From contig CAZWBJ010000016.1 of assembly GCA_964632175.1 (NCBI GenBank), forward strand, positions 1 to 22,462: DNA of 22,462 nt, read 5' to 3'. Each line of letters opens with the position of its first letter. Position 1 is the stretch's first letter. This document shows, one piece after another, positions 7,497-13,399 of this stretch. This DNA comes from JAWBSP01 sp964632175. Lineage in GTDB: Archaea > Hadarchaeota > Hadarchaeia > Hadarchaeales > JAWBSP01. Under the pieces are notes generated by a model. The model saw nothing but the letters and a program-made list of their open reading frames with translations, was not told where the DNA came from and searched no databases. The translations under genes were made by a program, and so were the position numbers.

Positions 7497-7860
7497 CCCT
7501 GACCTCCACATTGTATCCTCTTATCGGCCCCGGCTGGATGGGAAAGCTGCCCGTGAGGGTATACCAGAGGAAGCTCAGGGCATTCTCCCTCAGCCGGTCT
7601 TTTATCTCCGCGTCCGACAGGCCCGAACCCCTCACCGCCACCTCAAAGATCACCCTCTTACCCTCCAGCCATCCCCTCTCCACCCAGAACTCTCCCCCTT
7701 CCTCCTTCAGGCCAGCGAGGGCGTTCTCCACCCCCAGCCTCGCCCCCCCCAGCACCAGCTGCTCCTCGCTCTTGCCTGTCGAGGTATACACCAAGACGGT
7801 AGCAGCAACCAAGATGCCGGAGAGAAGAAGTAGCATCTCCAAGCTGGTCTGCCCCCTCAA
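7483..7860 (-). CDS. Minor pilin with class III signal peptide, TTG start
   Basis: A 125-residue protein reading MRGQTSLEMLLLLSG from a TTG codon: Gly before Gln +1, Glu at +5, then a hydrophobic helix. The TTG overlaps the TGA of the upstream gene (TTGA) and follows a purine-rich GGAGGGGGG, so it is very likely the true start even though a long open frame continues upstream to 8178. That extension is antisense-like Gly/Pro/Arg-rich sequence running through the neighbouring gene. The head (RVIFEVAVRGSGLSDAEIKD, then YNVEVRVERL) looks beta-rich. It belongs to the coupled minor pilin operon. Confidence 0.78.
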   Translation of the reverse strand: MRGQTSLEMLLLLSGILVAATVLVYTSTGKSEEQLVLGGARLGVENALAGLKEEGGEFWVERGWLEGKRVIFEVAVRGSGLSDAEIKDRLRENALSFLWYTLTGSFPIQPGPIRGYNVEVRVERL

Positions 7861-8300
7861 GTCCCCCCCTCCACTGCTATCTCGTTCTCGCGCCAGCCCA
7901 CCCAGATGGGGCCGGTGAGGTTTTCGGGACCGAGGCTGAAGGGCCTCACCACCTCCCCGCAGAACACGGGCAGGGAAGCCAGGCAGAGTTCGTCGCTCTC
8001 CCTGAGGGCAAGGAGGAAGTTCTCGGAGAGGAGGAGCCGGTAGGGGAAGTCCGCGGGCAGGAGGAGGACGAGTTCCAAGTTCTCGTTGGTGTAGACGGTG
8101 TTGATGGCCGCCAGCAGCTTCTCGCACGCGGCCCTTGCCCTCAGCGCCTGCCCCTCCCCCGACACCTCCTCCCTCCACCTCCCCTGCACGGAGTAAATAC
8201 TGGCGAAGATGGTGAGGACTACGGCAAAGGCGAGGAGGAGGTCGACGGAGAAGAACCCCCTAGCCCGGCCTGATCCTGACGAACAGCGTGCGGTTCTCAT
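7857..8300 (-). CDS. Minor pilin-like protein (GFFSVDLLLAF N-terminus)
   Basis: A 147-residue protein with a 14-residue basic leader, then RGFFSVDLLLAFAVVLTIFA: Phe at the expected mature +1, Asp at +5 and a hydrophobic helix. At about residue 67 it carries AINTVYTNENLELVLLLP, a copy of the A-I/L-N-S/T-V-Y motif found in the two pilins encoded upstream. The ATG at 8300 is chosen because GGAGAG lies about 8 bases before it; a GTG at 8309 would lengthen the leader by three residues. It overlaps the upstream gene by 41 bases, an unusually long coupling for this operon. Confidence 0.72.
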   Translation of the reverse strand: MRTARCSSGSGRARGFFSVDLLLAFAVVLTIFASIYSVQGRWREEVSGEGQALRARAACEKLLAAINTVYTNENLELVLLLPADFPYRLLLSENFLLALRESDELCLASLPVFCGEVVRPFSLGPENLTGPIWVGWRENEIAVEGGT

Positions 8301-8724
8301 ACCAGACACTCTCCTGCATGTTTTCCCAGATAACCCTCGCGGCGGAGGTTCCCGAGGGGAGGTACTGTGAAATGCCCGCGAGGTTCTTGGAGAGGTATTC
8401 TATGGGGGCCCTGAACTCCTCGCCACCGCTCTCCACCCTCACAACCCCCACCGCCCCGTTCTCGGTGACCCAGTTCTCCAAGAAAACCGTACAGCTACTC
8501 TCAAGGGTGAAGAGAAAGGTCCTGCATGCCCCGGGGCCCGCCGAGTAGACCGAGTTGATGGCTTCAGCGAGGCCATCGGTCAGCATCTTGGCGCGGGAGA
8601 GGGAGGAGAGCTCGGTGGCGACTCTTTGTGAGGGGGTTATGGCTTGGGGCCAGATCACCGCGCCGAGTATCGCGAGGAAGGCCCCAAAGATGGTCAAATA
8701 CTCAACCGCCGCCTGCCCCCTCAT
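8260..8724 (-). CDS. Minor pilin with class III signal peptide
   Basis: A 154-residue protein starting MRGQAAVEYLTIFGAFLAIL, with Gly before Gln +1, Glu at +5 and a membrane helix. The head begins with a helical stretch containing EAINSVYSAGPGACRTFLF, a motif shared with the neighbouring pilins, followed by two further Cys-containing segments. The ATG overlaps the TGA of the upstream pilin gene (ATGA). Its family and position support a minor subunit of the pilus; no sugar- or surface-binding domain is recognised. Confidence 0.8.
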   Translation of the reverse strand: MRGQAAVEYLTIFGAFLAILGAVIWPQAITPSQRVATELSSLSRAKMLTDGLAEAINSVYSAGPGACRTFLFTLESSCTVFLENWVTENGAVGVVRVESGGEEFRAPIEYLSKNLAGISQYLPSGTSAARVIWENMQESVWYENRTLFVRIRPG

Positions 8725-9158
8725 GCTCTCTCCAGAATTCGGTCGCTCACGTGGAGATTGTCGGGCCCCGCGTACCTGAAGGTGGTCCGGTGGAGGGAGC
8801 GCTGGACTGAGTTTTCAATCCCACCCTGTAAGAAATTCTCGGCCGGCAGGAGGGAGGGGAAGACCAAGGTGTCGAACTCCAAGTCCATGCGGAGGGCCCA
8901 CCGGCCGTTCTTGTTCTCCCAGCCGAAGCCCGCCGCCGGTGCCCAGTACTCCACCGTCTGCCTCGCACCGATCCCCTCCGAGTAAACCGAATTGAGGGCG
9001 TTGACCAAGAGGGTGGCGGCGCGTCTGGCATCGGCGAGCTGGGCTCCCTCCTCCAAGTCCGTCCTCCCTCTCTGGTAGAGGTTCATGGAGGTTCCGGCGA
9101 GAAGCATCAGAAGAGCCGAGAAGATGAGGATGAACTCTATGCTTATCTGACCCCTCAT
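8721..9158 (-). CDS. Minor pilin with class III signal peptide, first gene of the minus-strand pilin operon
   Basis: A 145-residue protein starting MRGQISIEFILIFSALLMLL, again Gly before Gln +1 with Glu at +5. The head contains ALNSVYSEGIGARQTVEYW, the same A-L/I-N-S-V-Y-x-x-G-x-G-A-R pattern as the next gene. The ATG at 9158 is the first sensible start; the open frame continues far upstream only as antisense of the MinD gene. It is divergent from that MinD gene, with only 39 bases between the two start codons, so the promoters overlap. It heads an operon running to base 4219. Confidence 0.8.
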   Translation of the reverse strand: MRGQISIEFILIFSALLMLLAGTSMNLYQRGRTDLEEGAQLADARRAATLLVNALNSVYSEGIGARQTVEYWAPAAGFGWENKNGRWALRMDLEFDTLVFPSLLPAENFLQGGIENSVQRSLHRTTFRYAGPDNLHVSDRILERA

Positions 9159-9197
9159 CAAAATGTTGAGTTCATAAGCAAATGTACAGAGTTTAGA
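9159..9197. promoter_or_regulatory. 39-base divergent promoter between the minor pilin operon and the first MinD gene
   Basis: The only AT-rich stretch between two divergent start codons. TTCATAAG (9171-9178) is about 23 bases before the GTG at 9198, and TACATTTG on the other strand (about 9180-9187) is about 25 bases before the ATG at 9158. Both genes would then be leaderless or nearly so. Overlapping divergent promoters predict mutual exclusion or joint control of the pilin operon and the ATPase. Confidence 0.45.
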
Positions 9198-9905
9198 GTG
9201 GGGAGGGCCATAGCCTTCGTTTCCGGGAAGGGGGGCACGGGGAAGAGCGCGGTGGTGTGCAATCTGGGCGCCGCGCTCGCGGAGATGGGGAAGCGCACGG
9301 TGGTGGTGGACGCAGACCTCACCATGCCCGACCTCGGACTGATGCTGGGGCTCCACGACAAAAAGATCACCCTGCACGAGGTGCTGGCGGGGAAGGCCAA
9401 ACCGGAGAAGGCCCTCTACCGGAGCTTCCACAATCTGCAGGTCGTCCCCTCCGGGCTCTCGCTTGGGGGGGTGGAGTCCATGAGGCTCGAGCGCCTGAAG
9501 CCCGCGGTGAGAAAGCTGTTGGAAGCCTGCGACTTCCTCCTGCTCGACTGCCCCTCCGGCTTCGGGGAGGACACGCTCGCCTCCCTTCAGGCGGCGGAGG
9601 AGGCGGTGCTGGTGCTCAACCCCGACTTCCTCTCCGTCACCAACGCCCTGAACGCCAAGGCGCTGATCCAGCATGCCGGACTCAGGCTTGTGGGGATGGT
9701 TCTCAACAAGGTGGGTCCGTGGGGACTTTCAACCAAGCGCATCACTTCTACCCTCGGCGCGCCCGTCCTCGCGGAGATCCCTGACGACCCAGAGATTCCA
9801 AGGGCCGCCTCCGTGGGGGAACCCGTTCTCATCTTTTCCCCACGCTCCCGGGTATCCAAGAGCTTCAGGAAGCTCGCCAAGGCGCTGGTTGCGCATGGAG
9901 ATTAA
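9198..9905 (+). CDS. MinD/ParA-family ATPase, copy 1
   Basis: A 235-residue P-loop ATPase with the deviant Walker A motif SGKGGTGKS (about residues 9-17), the A' motif VVVDADLTMPDLG, and the Walker B-like FLLLDCPSGFGED. Both lysines of the deviant Walker A are present, so it should dimerise on ATP. The start is a GTG that fits the promoter spacing. Members of this family position cell-surface machines, septa or DNA; TadZ/CpaE ATPases do this for Tad pili. Here it is divergent from the minor pilin operon and overlaps by 11 bases a membrane protein gene that may anchor it. A role in pilus placement is inference; general MinD-like function is secure. Confidence 0.85.
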   Translation: MGRAIAFVSGKGGTGKSAVVCNLGAALAEMGKRTVVVDADLTMPDLGLMLGLHDKKITLHEVLAGKAKPEKALYRSFHNLQVVPSGLSLGGVESMRLERLKPAVRKLLEACDFLLLDCPSGFGEDTLASLQAAEEAVLVLNPDFLSVTNALNAKALIQHAGLRLVGMVLNKVGPWGLSTKRITSTLGAPVLAEIPDDPEIPRAASVGEPVLIFSPRSRVSKSFRKLAKALVAHGD

Positions 9906-10290
9906 CGACATCAAGCAGGAACTCGATAACCTCTCCGCCGAGCTGAGGGAGATCGGAAGAGCGAGGTGGACCTACCTAAACGAGATGCTGAGGTTTAGTG
10001 TGGCAGCTTGGATTTTTGGGTTCGCCTGCTTTTTCTCCACCGTCCTCTACCTCACCCCCGAGCTCCCCCTCCTTTATCCCAGCTCCTTCTCCCTTCTCGT
10101 GGTCGGGGAGGCGGCGGCCCTAGCCATCATAGGCCTCCGGGTGAGGCGTTTTGACCTAGAAATCAGAAAGCTGGCCAATGCCCGGAGAAAGCTCCTGCTG
10201 GAGTATCAGAAGCTGGTTCTCAGCTATGTGAAGAGGGTGGTGAAGGAGGGGATACCGCTACTGGCTAAGGCTCCTGGCAAGCCCGAGTAG
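9895..10290 (+). CDS. Small membrane protein with two predicted helices, coupled to MinD copy 1
   Basis: A 131-residue protein: an amphipathic charged N-terminus (MEINDIKQELDNLSAELREI), a hydrophobic helix near residues 36-58, a second near residues 64-82, then a long basic, probably coiled-coil tail (LEIRKLANARRKLLLEYQKL). Both termini would face the same side, most likely the cytoplasm. The ATG at 9895 overlaps the MinD coding end by 11 bases, which implies translational coupling and a partner role, perhaps a membrane receptor for the ATPase. Its last 33 bases overlap the 3' end of the convergent MinD copy 2. No family is recognised. Confidence 0.7.
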   Translation: MEINDIKQELDNLSAELREIGRARWTYLNEMLRFSVAAWIFGFACFFSTVLYLTPELPLLYPSSFSLLVVGEAAALAIIGLRVRRFDLEIRKLANARRKLLLEYQKLVLSYVKRVVKEGIPLLAKAPGKPE

Positions 10291-10956
10291 CGCCTTAGAA
10301 GCGGGTCTGTGGGGGGAGGAGAGGAGGAAGAGCTTTCCAGTGGCCCCGGCCTTTCTTGCGCTCTTGTCCTCAGGGATCTCCGCGAGGATGGGCAGCTCCA
10401 GCGTCTCTTCTATCTCCTTGGCCGGGACTTCGTAATCTTCTCCCCTCACCCGGTTGACGACTACGCCGAGCTTCTTGAGCCCGAGCAGATCAGCCACGGC
10501 CACCGACTTGAGCGTGTCCGAGATGGAGACCGTCTCGGGGAGAGTGACGAAGAGGGCCTCCTCGGCCGAGCGGAGAGCGCCCACTGCCTCCCTCTTCACG
10601 CCGGCGGGGGCATCGATGAGGAGGAAGTCGAACCCCTCGATTTTTCTCACGAGGGAGGGATACCTTGCGGGGTTGGATTTTTTCATGTGCTCGGGGGTGG
10701 TTCCCAGCGGCATCACCTTGACACCGAAAGGACCCTCATACATGGCGTCCTGGGGAGAGAGGTCGCCTGAAAGGACATCGTTCAGGGTATAGAGCACCCT
10801 CTCGAGCTTGAAGAAGAGCCCCAGATCCGGGGTGGTAAACCCCGCATCCATCAGGAGGACCTTCTTACCAAGTTTGGCCAAGGCCACGCCTAGGTTGGCG
10901 GTGAGGGTGGTCCTCCCCACCCCACCCTTCCCCGAGGCGATAACAATCCTGCGCAT
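10258..10956 (-). CDS. MinD/ParA-family ATPase, copy 2, with P-loop Lys to Arg change
   Basis: A 232-residue MinD-like protein with GKGGVGRTT at residues 9-17. The signature lysine Lys10 is kept but the P-loop lysine is Arg15 (codon AGG, read directly). The A' motif is LLMDAGFTTPDLG, with Gly where MinD usually has Asp, and the Walker B region FDFLLIDAPAGV is intact. These changes suggest slow or no ATP hydrolysis, giving a protein that may act as a fixed switch or as a heterodimer partner of the copy at 9198. It is divergent from the gene at 11012 across a shared AT-rich promoter and convergent with the small membrane protein gene. Confidence 0.83.
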   Translation of the reverse strand: MRRIVIASGKGGVGRTTLTANLGVALAKLGKKVLLMDAGFTTPDLGLFFKLERVLYTLNDVLSGDLSPQDAMYEGPFGVKVMPLGTTPEHMKKSNPARYPSLVRKIEGFDFLLIDAPAGVKREAVGALRSAEEALFVTLPETVSISDTLKSVAVADLLGLKKLGVVVNRVRGEDYEVPAKEIEETLELPILAEIPEDKSARKAGATGKLFLLSSPHRPASKALLGLARSLSQ

Positions 10957-10971
10957 TCACTACTCTGTCGC

Positions 10972-10993
10972 GAGAAAAATACCAATTTTTAAA
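10972..10993. promoter_or_regulatory. Shared divergent promoter with near-palindromic TATA element
   Basis: AATTTTTAAAC (about 10984-10994) is the only strong AT block between the start codons at 10956 (-) and 11012 (+). Read on the + strand, TTTTTAAA is centred about 23 bases before the ATG at 11012, giving a leaderless transcript. Read on the - strand, TTTAAAAA or the adjacent TATTTTTC (10972-10979) lies about 20-34 bases before the ATG at 10956. One TATA element may therefore drive both genes. Confidence 0.55.
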
Positions 10994-11011
10994 CTACCCC
11001 GCGAGTGTAGG

Positions 11012-12082
11012 ATGCCTGACGTGAGGCCTATACTTGGGGCGGTAGTTTTTTTTGCTATCCTGGCCCTCGTGGGAGTCAGCGTGTACTATTTCCTTATAGC
11101 GAAGCCCGAGACCGACAGGCTGGAGAGCGCCAGAACCTCCGCCCTAGCAGAGGTGAGATCCCTCTACGCCAATCTGACCACCGAGCAGGCGGTTGCGGCG
11201 AGCCAGGAGTACTTCTCAAAAATAGGCAAGGCAAAAACCGTGGGAGAAATCAACAGCCTTTTGGCGGAGGCTCGAGCGGCGGCCACGAGGGAAAAGAAGA
11301 GGGTAGAGCTGCTCAAAAAAATCGACGAGGCAGCTTCCGGAACCTTCCACTCCGCCTCCGACGTTCCCGTTTTGAACCAACGAGCCTCCCTCCTGAAGGA
11401 GCGGGTTAGGACGAAGACCACCCTTTCGGAACTTCAGGACGTGGAGGCCTCCATAGACGAACAGATGACCTCAGCTTGGAGGGAGTACTTCCTTAGCCGG
11501 CTAGCGGACGTCGAGAACTCTAGGAGGGTGGTACTGGTGCTGGGGAGAAGCTCGTGGCTCTACATGACCGCCGAGAACGCCAGAAGCTACATCCAGACGA
11601 AGACGTGGAGCGACCTGAAGGGAATGGATCTTGAAATGAGCTCCAAGGTGGAGGTCACCATCCAGGATACCTTCGCCCGGACGCCGAAGGTGAGGCCTGG
11701 CACGGTAGTCAACATCTACGTCTACAACACGAACAAGAAGGAGTTCAGCCTGTTGGTGGGGGGGGCGAAGGTTCTGGCGGCGGTCTACCCGCAGGAGGTT
11801 CTCTCCAGCATAAGCTGGACCTCCCCCGACGGGGCGACCACCTACTCGGCGGACATCTGGGAGACCATCAAGGCCAAAGCAGCGGGTGCCACCACCTCAG
11901 GGGTTTCGGTGGACAACTACGCGAACAAGGTCATAGACAAGGGGCTCGATGCCGGGCTGGGAATGTACCAGCTCTCAGTGCTCTACACCGTCGAGGTTCC
12001 GGAGGGTGCCGGGGAGCTGATTTCACAGTACGAGCTGCACGAGACCGACAAGGACATAATTCTAATTCCCGTGCTCAGCTAG
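11012..12082 (+). CDS. Membrane-anchored protein of unknown function, divergent from MinD copy 2
   Basis: A 356-residue protein: one N-terminal membrane helix (about residues 5-30), a charged helical, probably coiled-coil region to about residue 165, then a beta-rich region (VRPGTVVNIYVYNTNKKEF, then VLAAVYPQEVLSSISWTSPDG) and a C-terminal segment ending KDIILIPVLS. The layout recalls the archaeal DUF515 group, but I cannot verify that. The ATG at 11012 is set by a TATA box at correct leaderless distance; the longer open frame upstream is antisense to the MinD gene. Its position beside a MinD ATPase and a pilus locus suggests a structural or regulatory partner of one of them. Confidence 0.7.
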   Translation: MPDVRPILGAVVFFAILALVGVSVYYFLIAKPETDRLESARTSALAEVRSLYANLTTEQAVAASQEYFSKIGKAKTVGEINSLLAEARAAATREKKRVELLKKIDEAASGTFHSASDVPVLNQRASLLKERVRTKTTLSELQDVEASIDEQMTSAWREYFLSRLADVENSRRVVLVLGRSSWLYMTAENARSYIQTKTWSDLKGMDLEMSSKVEVTIQDTFARTPKVRPGTVVNIYVYNTNKKEFSLLVGGAKVLAAVYPQEVLSSISWTSPDGATTYSADIWETIKAKAAGATTSGVSVDNYANKVIDKGLDAGLGMYQLSVLYTVEVPEGAGELISQYELHETDKDIILIPVLS

Positions 12083-12101
12083 CTTCTGGCGGAGCGGTTG
12101 C

Positions 12102-12118
12102 CCGGATAGGCAATCCGG
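12102..12118 (+). terminator. Hairpin after the membrane-anchored protein gene
   Basis: CCGGAT (12102-12107) and ATCCGG (12113-12118) form a perfect 6-base stem with loop AGGCA, 20 bases after the stop codon. It is followed by ATTAAAC but no long T-run. It could end or stabilise the transcript; TTGCC/GGCAA offers an alternative pairing through the same bases. Confidence 0.35.
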
Positions 12119-12165
12119 ATTAAACAAGGAACAGGGAGTCAGGACACGCGAGGACCGAGTCTCGC

Positions 12166-12174
12166 AAATTTAAG
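12166..12174 (+). promoter_or_regulatory. TATA box of the ribosomal protein L41e gene
   Basis: AAATTTAAG lies about 23 bases, centre to start codon, upstream of the ATG at 12193, the spacing expected for a leaderless archaeal transcript. No Shine-Dalgarno sequence is needed or clearly present. Confidence 0.55.
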
Positions 12175-12192
12175 CCTCCCTCCCTGTAAGTG

Positions 12193-12303
12193 ATGGGAAA
12201 GCGGCCGAGGAAGTGGAAGAAGCGAAGGCGCATGAGGTGGAAGTGGGTAAGAAAGAGGATGCGGAGGAAGATGAGGAGACTCAAGCGGAGGGTTGAAGGC
12301 TAA
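12193..12303 (+). CDS. rpl41e: Large subunit ribosomal protein L41e
   Basis: A 36-residue, extremely basic product beginning MGKRPRKWKKRRRMRWKW and ending RRLKRRVEG. The K-W-x-R-K-R-M-R-R-x-x-R-R-L-K-R core matches eL41, the smallest ribosomal protein of archaea and eukaryotes (about 25 residues), which lies at the subunit interface. This copy has about 12 extra N-terminal residues; an internal ATG at 12232 would give a 23-residue form close to the usual size. The TATA box spacing favours the longer start. Its position between a pilus locus and an arginine operon, with its own promoter, indicates a monocistronic gene. It is too short for most gene callers. Confidence 0.8.
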   Translation: MGKRPRKWKKRRRMRWKWVRKRMRRKMRRLKRRVEG

Positions 12304-12392
12304 CTTTAAGGTCTGCTTGCCTCTGAACCCTCAACACGGGGTCTTTCCCTTGCTCTCAAGCCCTGTCATGAGAAACCCTGATCACCGACTCA

Positions 12393-12581
12393 ATGAGAAA
12401 AGCCGGCGGGCCCGGCATGGCACCTTTATTCATCTTTGAAGGAGAGCGCGGAACCGCCGGGATTCGGGTCCGGAAAGACCTGTATTACGAACTAGAACGG
12501 CTGAGGCAGAACTCCAAGATCGCTTTTGAGGAGTGGAGCCTGTTCTCCGCCTGTTGGAAGGCCACGCATCTCTCCGAGTAG
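12393..12581 (+). CDS. Doubtful small ORF resembling a ribbon-helix-helix antitoxin fragment, antisense to the argF 3' end
   Basis: A 62-codon frame whose middle, GIRVRKDLYYELERLRQNSK, looks like the beta strand and first helix of a ribbon-helix-helix protein (VapB/CopG type). The remainder (IAFEEWSLFSACWKATHLSE) is antisense to the end of argF and does not look like a helix continuation. It could be a relic truncated when argF came to lie beside it, or coincidence. There is no clear promoter or ribosome site. An internal ATG at 12417 is an alternative start. Confidence 0.25.
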   Translation: MRKAGGPGMAPLFIFEGERGTAGIRVRKDLYYELERLRQNSKIAFEEWSLFSACWKATHLSE

Positions 12582-13399
12582 GCCACGCCTTCAGAAATCT
12601 CCTCCCCTAGCTTCCAAGGCTGGCAGTGCATGACCACCGCCTCGGGCTTGGAGTGGGAGAGAAGCCGTTCGTTGACCTGGTAACGCGGATAGAAGATCTC
12701 TCTCCTCCTCTCGGCCTCGGCCTCCTGCCCCATGCTCACGAAAACGTCCGTGTAAATGGCATCCGCCCCCTTCACGGCCTCCTCGGGGTCGCGCAGCAGA
12801 CCCACCCTCGAGCCCTTCCCCCTAGCCATTTCTAGGGCGTCCTGCAGGAGTTTTGGCTCAAACCCCTCCGGAATGGCGAGGCTGAGATCGATTCCGAGAA
12901 GGGAACAGGCCAGCATCAGGGAGTTGCACACATTGTTGCCATCCCCCACCCAGGCCACCTTCAGTCCCTCCAGCGTCCCGAAGTGCTCCCTGAGGGTGGC
13001 GAGGTCAGCAACGATTTGGCAGGGGTGCTCCAGATCCGTCAGGGCGTTGATGACCGGCACGCCCGAATGCTCGGCGAACTCCAGCAGATCGGAGTGCCTG
13101 AAGAGCCTCATGACCACCGCGTCCACATATCGGGAGAGAACCCTCGCGGTGTCGGCGATGGTCTCCCCCCTCCCAAGCTGGAGGTCGCCCCAGCCCAGAT
13201 AGGTGGGATGCCCGCCCAGCTGGGTAACCGCCACCTCGAAACTCACCCTAGTTCTGGTGGAGGGCTTCTGGAAAACCAACGCCACGTTCCTTCCCTCCAG
13301 CACGCGCGCGCCCTTTCCCGCCTTAAAATCCAGCGTCCTTTCCACGAGCCCGCGCAACTCCTCGGAGCTCAGCCCCCGGATGGAGAGGAAGTGCCTCAT
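12485..13399 (-). CDS. argF: Ornithine carbamoyltransferase with variant HCQP motif
   Basis: A 304-residue enzyme of normal family length that joins carbamoyl phosphate and ornithine to give citrulline. The carbamoyl phosphate motif STRTR is at residues 47-51 and HPCQ at 125-128. The ornithine-binding loop appears as DVFVSMGQE. The canonical HCLP appears as HCQP at residues 258-261, with the catalytic Cys kept but Leu replaced by Gln and followed by WKLGEE. That could tune substrate choice, for example towards a modified ornithine, but OTC is the simplest call. ATG at 13399 overlaps the argD stop (ATGA); the longer open frame upstream is antisense to argD. Third gene of the argB-argD-argF operon. 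Confidence 0.88.
   Translation of the reverse strand: MRHFLSIRGLSSEELRGLVERTLDFKAGKGARVLEGRNVALVFQKPSTRTRVSFEVAVTQLGGHPTYLGWGDLQLGRGETIADTARVLSRYVDAVVMRLFRHSDLLEFAEHSGVPVINALTDLEHPCQIVADLATLREHFGTLEGLKVAWVGDGNNVCNSLMLACSLLGIDLSLAIPEGFEPKLLQDALEMARGKGSRVGLLRDPEEAVKGADAIYTDVFVSMGQEAEAERRREIFYPRYQVNERLLSHSKPEAVVMHCQPWKLGEEISEGVAYSERCVAFQQAENRLHSSKAILEFCLSRSSS

Noticed and set aside
7860..8178. Upstream extension of the pilin frame at 7483-7860 (Gly/Pro/Arg-rich 106 codons)
   Set aside because: It is antisense-like low-complexity sequence within a neighbouring coding gene; the TTG at 7860 gives a perfect class III leader and a TTGA overlap.
9159..9674. Long minus-strand extension of the first minor pilin frame
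   Set aside because: It runs antisense through the MinD P-loop region; the ATG at 9158 gives the normal pilin leader.
12083..12192. Possible tRNA suggested by a GC-rich hairpin
   Set aside because: Only one stem can be drawn; there is no T-loop sequence or acceptor pairing.
12365..12410. Possible box C/D guide RNA (ATGAGAA and CTGA-like elements after the L41e gene)
   Set aside because: The boxes do not match RTGATGA/CTGA closely and their spacing is wrong for a C/D RNA.
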